From contig CAJUBC010000019.1 of the NCBI GenBank assembly GCA_910584545.1, positions 1-36,307 of the forward strand: DNA of 36,307 bases, in the 5' to 3' direction. How positions within the stretch are numbered: the stretch's first letter is position 1; the number at the start of each line of letters is the position of its first letter. This document shows positions 32,285 to 36,307 of this stretch, one piece after another. A program made the translations under genes and the position numbers. The stretch is from an uncultured Muribaculaceae bacterium (GTDB lineage: Bacteria; Bacteroidota; Bacteroidia; Bacteroidales; Muribaculaceae). Under the pieces are notes generated by a model. It was given only the letters and a program-made list of their open reading frames with translations, ran no database searches and was not told where the DNA came from.

Positions 32285-33358
32285 ATGACCGGGTCGTACA
32301 GAGATTTGGTAATCAGGCTGACGGCGGAGCGACATCTACGCGGATCAGCGGAATACCGTCACCTGCTTGACCCTGAGGCCATCAGGGAAGATGTGGAGCT
32401 TCTCCATGAGGCGGCCAGGCGCGTGGCCCGCGTCGTATTCGGCTCCAAGGTCTATGCCCGGGCGCTCATAGAGATCACCAACCGCTGCCGCAACAACTGC
32501 CTGTACTGCGGCCTGCGCCGCGACAACCGTAGCCTCAGCCGCTATTCTCTCGATACGGCCACAATCGTGGAGTGCTGCCGGAGGGCCCATGACGCCGGAT
32601 TCCGCACATTCGTACTCCAGGGAGGTGAGGACCCCGCCGCCACTGTGGAGAGGGTATGCTCCATGGTGGCGGAGGTACACGGTCGGTTCCCCGATGCGGC
32701 CATCACCCTCTCGCTGGGCGAATGGCCTGATGCCGCGTATGAGGCTTTTTTTGAAGCGGGAGCCACTCGCTATCTTCTGCGGCACGAAACCCGCAATTCC
32801 CGCCACTACTCAAGGCTGCATCCTCCGGAGATGTCGCTCGACAACCGTCTGCGCTGTCTCGCGACCCTGAAGCGTATCGGCTACCAGACCGGCACCGGTA
32901 TAATGGTGGGGAGTCCGTTTCAGACCGCAGGAGAAATTGCGGAAGACCTCGAGTATATGGCCGATCTTGAACCGGAGATGATAGGGATCGGCCCTTTCAT
33001 TCCCCATGGCGCCACGCCATTCGCTTGTTTTCCGCCCGGAAGCGTCGACATGACGCTCAGGCTGATATCAATCCTGAGGCTGATGTTTCCCAACGCCAAC
33101 ATACCGGCCACGACGGCCCTCGCCACGCTTGGTGGGGAGGGAAGGGTGAAGGGGATACTTGCTGGAGCCAATGTGGTAATGCCCAATGCCTCGCCATCGG
33201 AGGTGAGGGCGAGCTACTCACTATACGACGGCAAGGCGTGTCGGGGGCGCGAGTCCATCGAGGGGCTCGACACCCTTAAGCGGGAACTCGACGCAGCCGG
33301 TTATCAATTAACTTTTGAGAAAGGAGACTTTAAATGTATGATCCTAAATCATCGGTAG
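32285..33358 (+). CDS. hydE: HydE, radical SAM maturase of [FeFe] hydrogenase
   Basis: A radical SAM enzyme that acts on the cysteine-bound iron synthon on the way to the 2Fe subcluster of the H-cluster. It has 357 residues. The 4Fe-4S/SAM motif CRNNCLYC (Cys68, 72, 75) follows ALIEITNR, and the barrel includes FVLQGGEDP and TRYLLRHETRN. The second, non-essential cluster motif near the C terminus is absent; only one Cys (in KACRGRES) is there. The ATG at 32285 lies 19 bases after the hydA stop; the open frame extends further upstream into hydA but is not needed. The last 25 bases overlap hydG. Confidence 0.94.
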   Translation: MTGSYRDLVIRLTAERHLRGSAEYRHLLDPEAIREDVELLHEAARRVARVVFGSKVYARALIEITNRCRNNCLYCGLRRDNRSLSRYSLDTATIVECCRRAHDAGFRTFVLQGGEDPAATVERVCSMVAEVHGRFPDAAITLSLGEWPDAAYEAFFEAGATRYLLRHETRNSRHYSRLHPPEMSLDNRLRCLATLKRIGYQTGTGIMVGSPFQTAGEIAEDLEYMADLEPEMIGIGPFIPHGATPFACFPPGSVDMTLRLISILRLMFPNANIPATTALATLGGEGRVKGILAGANVVMPNASPSEVRASYSLYDGKACRGRESIEGLDTLKRELDAAGYQLTFEKGDFKCMILNHR

Positions 33359-34743
33359 CCACCGAATTTATCGACCATGGCGAGATTCTATCGACCATGG
33401 AATATGCGGTTGCCAATGCAGCAGACCGTGGTCTCGTGGAGTCGATACTCCGCAAGGGGGCGCTTGGCAAGGGACTGACTCACCGGGAGGCGGCGCTGTT
33501 GCTCGAATGTGACGACCCGGAGCTTTGCGGGCGCATGAAGGAGCTGGCGCGCGACATCAAGCAGCGCTTCTACGGTAACCGCATCGTGATGTTCGCGCCG
33601 CTGTATCTGTCGAATTACTGTATCAACAGCTGCGTTTACTGCCCCTATCATGTGAAAAACCGCACGATACCGCGCCGCAAGCTCACGCAGGAGGAGATAC
33701 GCCGCGAGGTGATAGCGCTCCAGGACATGGGCCACAAGCGGCTCGCCCTCGAGGCGGGGGAGGACCCGGTGAACAATCCGCTCGAATATATCCTCGAGTC
33801 AATCAAGACCATCTACTCCATTCACCACCGCAACGGCGCCATAAGGCGAGTCAACGTGAATGTCGCGGCCACCACGATAGAGAACTACCAACGGCTGCGC
33901 GACGCCGGCATTGGCACCTACATCCTCTTCCAGGAAACCTATAATAAAGCCAATTACGAAAAGCTTCATCCCGCAGGACCGAAGAGCGATTACGCCTGGC
34001 ACACCGAGGCGATGGACCGTGCGATGACCGCCGGCATCGACGATGTGGGAATCGGGGTGCTTTACGGGCTCAATACGTACCGCTATGACTTCATCGGACT
34101 GCTGATGCATGCCGAGCATCTCGAGGCGAAGTTCGGAGTCGGCCCGCACACCATCAGCGTGCCGCGTATCTGTCCGGCCGATGACATTTCGACCGATGAC
34201 TTCCCGGATGCAATCTCCGACGACCTCTTCTGTAAGATCGTGGCCGTGCTCCGGATCGCCGTGCCTTACACCGGAATGATAGTGTCGACGCGGGAGTCCC
34301 CATCCGTCAGGGAGAGAGTGATCGACTACGGTATCTCACAGATAAGCGGGGGCTCGCGCACGTCCGTGGGAGGATATGCGGAGGAGCCGGAGAAGACGCA
34401 GCAGTTTGACGTCTCCGACACGCGTACGCTCGACGAGGTGGTCGGCTGGCTTCTCGATATAGGCCATATCCCCAGTTTCTGTACTGCCTGCTACCGCGAG
34501 GGGCGCACCGGCGACCGGTTCATGACCCTACTTAAGAATGGCCAGATAGCCAACTGCTGCGGGCCCAACGCGATGCTCACACTCATGGAGTACCTGCAGG
34601 ACTATGCTTCGGAGTCGACTCGCCGCAAAGGGCTCGCCATGATCAGAAGCAGTCTCGACAGCATTCCCAATCCGAAAATACGCGAGAGAACAGAGGAATA
34701 TCTGAAGCGTATAGAGGAGGGACAACGTGATTTCAGGTTCTGA
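33334..34743 (+). CDS. hydG: HydG, radical SAM tyrosine lyase that makes CO and CN ligands
   Basis: Splits tyrosine to give the CO and cyanide ligands of the H-cluster. At 469 residues the length is usual. The radical SAM cluster is CINSCVYC (Cys96, 100, 103); the accessory C-terminal cluster is visible as CTACYREGRTGDRF and NCCGPNA (about 384-415). The Tyr/SAM barrel includes ALEAGEDP, NVNVAATT and ILFQETYN. The ATG at 33334 has a clear AAGGAG 7 bases upstream and overlaps the end of hydE by 25 bases, which indicates translational coupling. hydF starts 13 bases after its stop (or overlaps it if a GTG is used). Confidence 0.96.
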   Translation: MYDPKSSVATEFIDHGEILSTMEYAVANAADRGLVESILRKGALGKGLTHREAALLLECDDPELCGRMKELARDIKQRFYGNRIVMFAPLYLSNYCINSCVYCPYHVKNRTIPRRKLTQEEIRREVIALQDMGHKRLALEAGEDPVNNPLEYILESIKTIYSIHHRNGAIRRVNVNVAATTIENYQRLRDAGIGTYILFQETYNKANYEKLHPAGPKSDYAWHTEAMDRAMTAGIDDVGIGVLYGLNTYRYDFIGLLMHAEHLEAKFGVGPHTISVPRICPADDISTDDFPDAISDDLFCKIVAVLRIAVPYTGMIVSTRESPSVRERVIDYGISQISGGSRTSVGGYAEEPEKTQQFDVSDTRTLDEVVGWLLDIGHIPSFCTACYREGRTGDRFMTLLKNGQIANCCGPNAMLTLMEYLQDYASESTRRKGLAMIRSSLDSIPNPKIRERTEEYLKRIEEGQRDFRF

Positions 34744-34756
34744 AAGGAAAGTGAAT

Positions 34757-35911
34757 ATGATTCAGACAGTGGCCTCGGCCAATCGTACACATATAATAGT
34801 GCTTGGGGCGTGCAACAGCGGCAAGTCGACGCTGGTAAATATGCTCACGGGGCAACGGACATCCTTGGTGTCGGATATTCCCGGCACCACCACCGACCCG
34901 GTGCGTAAGCCGATGGAACTGCCGGGTCTCGGGGCGTGTGTGTTGATCGACACCGCCGGTTTCAACGACGAGTCCGAGCTCGGCGGTCGACGGGTGGATT
35001 CCACGCGTCAGGCTCTCGACACCGCCGACATCGCCATCCTTCTCACTGGCCATGATGAGGCGGGAGAAGCGCAATGGCGGAGGGAACTCGAGAAAAGGAA
35101 AATACCTGTGGTTGAGGTAGTCTCCAAGGCTGATCTGCGTGGGGTGGTGCCGAAGGGATCTGTAGCTACATCAATACAGAGACCGGAGGAGAGCCGAGAA
35201 GGTGTGATAGAGGCGTTGCTCAGGGTCATGTCTTCAGATACGGGTGATGTCAGTCTGCTGCGCGGGCTGGTCGATGCAGGCGACGTGGTGCTGTTGGTGA
35301 TGCCCCAGGATTCGCAGGCACCGGCTGGACGTCTTATCCTGCCGCAGGTGCAGACCATCCGCGAGCTTTTGGACAGAGGATGTGTGCCGGTGTGCTGTAC
35401 TCCGACCACGATGCCCCGCGCACTCGAAGGACTGTCGTCCTCTCCCGCGCTGATAATCACCGACTCGCAAGTGTTTAAGGAGGTGTATGCCATGAAACCT
35501 GCGGACAGTCGGTTGACTTCGTTTTCAATACTAATGGCGGCATACAAGGGAGATATCGACTACTTTGTGGAGAGTTCGTCGGCTATAGAAAGACTTAGGG
35601 AGGGGAGCCGCGTGCTGATAGCGGAAAGCTGCACCCACGCTCCGAAAAACGAGGACATAGGCCGGGTGAAGATACCGGCCATGCTGCGTCGCAAGACAGG
35701 GGAGGGGTTGGAGATTGAATTCGTGCGCGGCCAGGATTTCCCGGACGACCTGACGCCATATTCGCTGGTGGTCCATTGCGGAGGGTGTATGTTCAACCGC
35801 CGGCATATCCTGTCACGTGTGGAGAGAGCCCGGCGGCAGCGCGTTCCGATGACCAATTACGGCATTCTCCTCGCTCGCCTGAGCGGTATCCTCGCCAAAG
35901 TTGTCTATTAG
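34757..35911 (+). CDS. hydF: HydF, GTPase scaffold for H-cluster assembly
   Basis: A GTP-binding scaffold that carries the 2Fe precursor and delivers it to HydA. The 384-residue protein has a G domain with the Walker A GACNSGKS (17-24), PGTTTDP (42-48), DTAG (65-68) and SKAD (123-126). The C-terminal iron-sulphur ligands are CTH (Cys292, His294) and HCGGC (His340, Cys341, Cys344), the classical CxH...HCxxC arrangement. A GTG at 34727 is in frame, but the ATG at 34757 lies behind a GGAAAG site and gives a standard start. It is the last gene of the hyd operon. No terminator was seen in the 30 bases that follow. Confidence 0.95.
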   Translation: MIQTVASANRTHIIVLGACNSGKSTLVNMLTGQRTSLVSDIPGTTTDPVRKPMELPGLGACVLIDTAGFNDESELGGRRVDSTRQALDTADIAILLTGHDEAGEAQWRRELEKRKIPVVEVVSKADLRGVVPKGSVATSIQRPEESREGVIEALLRVMSSDTGDVSLLRGLVDAGDVVLLVMPQDSQAPAGRLILPQVQTIRELLDRGCVPVCCTPTTMPRALEGLSSSPALIITDSQVFKEVYAMKPADSRLTSFSILMAAYKGDIDYFVESSSAIERLREGSRVLIAESCTHAPKNEDIGRVKIPAMLRRKTGEGLEIEFVRGQDFPDDLTPYSLVVHCGGCMFNRRHILSRVERARRQRVPMTNYGILLARLSGILAKVVY

Positions 35912-35941
35912 TCCTCCGCCGGTGCGAAAACGCCCTGCATA

Positions 35942-36307
35942 TCAGACCAGTCTTGCCTCATCAGAGTATTTGATTCTGAATTTGTCGAGAAGAGTCTTGA
36001 AGTTGTCCTGGGCGCTCAGACAGGTATCCATGAGATAACCCTTTATCTTGGGCCAGTTCCGGAGGCCGTTATAATAATACATCTTCAACTCGTCGGTGAT
36101 GATGAACGGCACATGGCCGAAGTGGAGGCATTCCCGGAACATAATCAATCTGCCGACTCTGCCGTTACCGTCTTGAAAAGGATGTATGGCCTCGAATCGT
36201 TGATGAAAATCGATAATGTCTTCGAGAGTGGGACTTTTTCGGCCATTATATTCTTTACAATACTTCGGTTATTTTTTTAGCGGCTCCGAGGAGCCGAGTG
36301 TTTAATC
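35942..36307 (-). pseudogene. Fic-domain protein, 3' part, with an internal frameshift
   Basis: The minus strand encodes the C-terminal half of a Fic protein, a family that transfers AMP or related groups to target proteins. The catalytic motif HPFQDGNGR (near 36155-36181) is intact and followed by VGRLIMFRECLHFGHVPFI. Upstream the frame stops at a TAA near 36273; one frame over, the code continues smoothly to the window edge with LLGAAKKITEVL. One extra base near 36257 breaks the junction between EVL and KEYNGRKSPTLED. This could be a real inactivating mutation or a sequencing error. The 5' end lies outside the window. Confidence 0.72.

Noticed and set aside
36265..36281. Programmed frameshift at the A7 run in the Fic gene
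   Set aside because: After shifting at the A-run the new frame meets a TAA at once, so the break must lie downstream near 36257; a one-base insertion fits better.

Overview
The window looks like a chromosomal segment of a gut Bacteroidales bacterium, probably Muribaculaceae-like. The grounds are two TonB-dependent receptors with N-terminal carboxypeptidase-D-like domains, each paired with a lipoprotein; a DUF5689 protein; a CfxA-like (subclass A2) beta-lactamase; a group B [FeFe] hydrogenase; and several promoters of the Bacteroidetes form TTTG-N20-TAnnTTTG. Genus and species cannot be fixed from the sequence alone. Most housekeeping genes are moderately GC-rich. The restriction-modification genes and the ATPase pair (about 14.0-18.9 and 20.6-22.4 kb) are visibly richer in A+T, which suggests acquired DNA.

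Layout. 1-4.9 kb: an outer-membrane receptor plus a DUF5689 lipoprotein, closed by a terminator. 5-10.3 kb: htpG, a YbaK/EbsC-type deacylase whose 3' end overlaps htpG, a secreted CE1-type esterase and a YbdG-like MscS channel. 10.3-13.9 kb, all minus strand: luxS, an EamA transporter, a class A beta-lactamase lipoprotein and an exported DUF362 protein. 14-24.9 kb, accessory and defence-like: a type III restriction-modification pair in the order res-mod, an exported nitroreductase, an Ogt-type methyltransferase, an AAA/ABC ATPase with an unrecognised 206-residue partner, an aldo/keto reductase relic, a Gdx/SugE-like SMR exporter, an intact aldo/keto reductase and an orphan Vsr endonuclease. 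24.9-30.5 kb: an M50-like membrane protease divergent from a second receptor and its predicted beta-helix lipoprotein, ended by a strong terminator. 30.6-35.9 kb: a compact hydA-hydE-hydG-hydF operon. 35.9-36.3 kb: the 3' part of a Fic gene that carries a frameshift.

How the genes work together. The hyd operon appears self-sufficient: HydA is the group B hydrogenase, and HydE, HydG and HydF build its H-cluster. The ATPase, its partner and the methyltransferase are tightly spaced on one strand behind a perfect Bacteroidetes-type promoter. The ATPase-partner pair is the best candidate for an undescribed system. The partner has a D...ExS...Q pattern reminiscent of a degenerate PD-(D/E)xK nuclease. 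Three copies of an approximately 25-bp intergenic element (near 4.93, 10.33 and 22.46 kb) are a second unexplained signal. Promoter matches also settle several start codons, for example the esterase. No tRNA, rRNA, CRISPR array or complete insertion sequence was seen.
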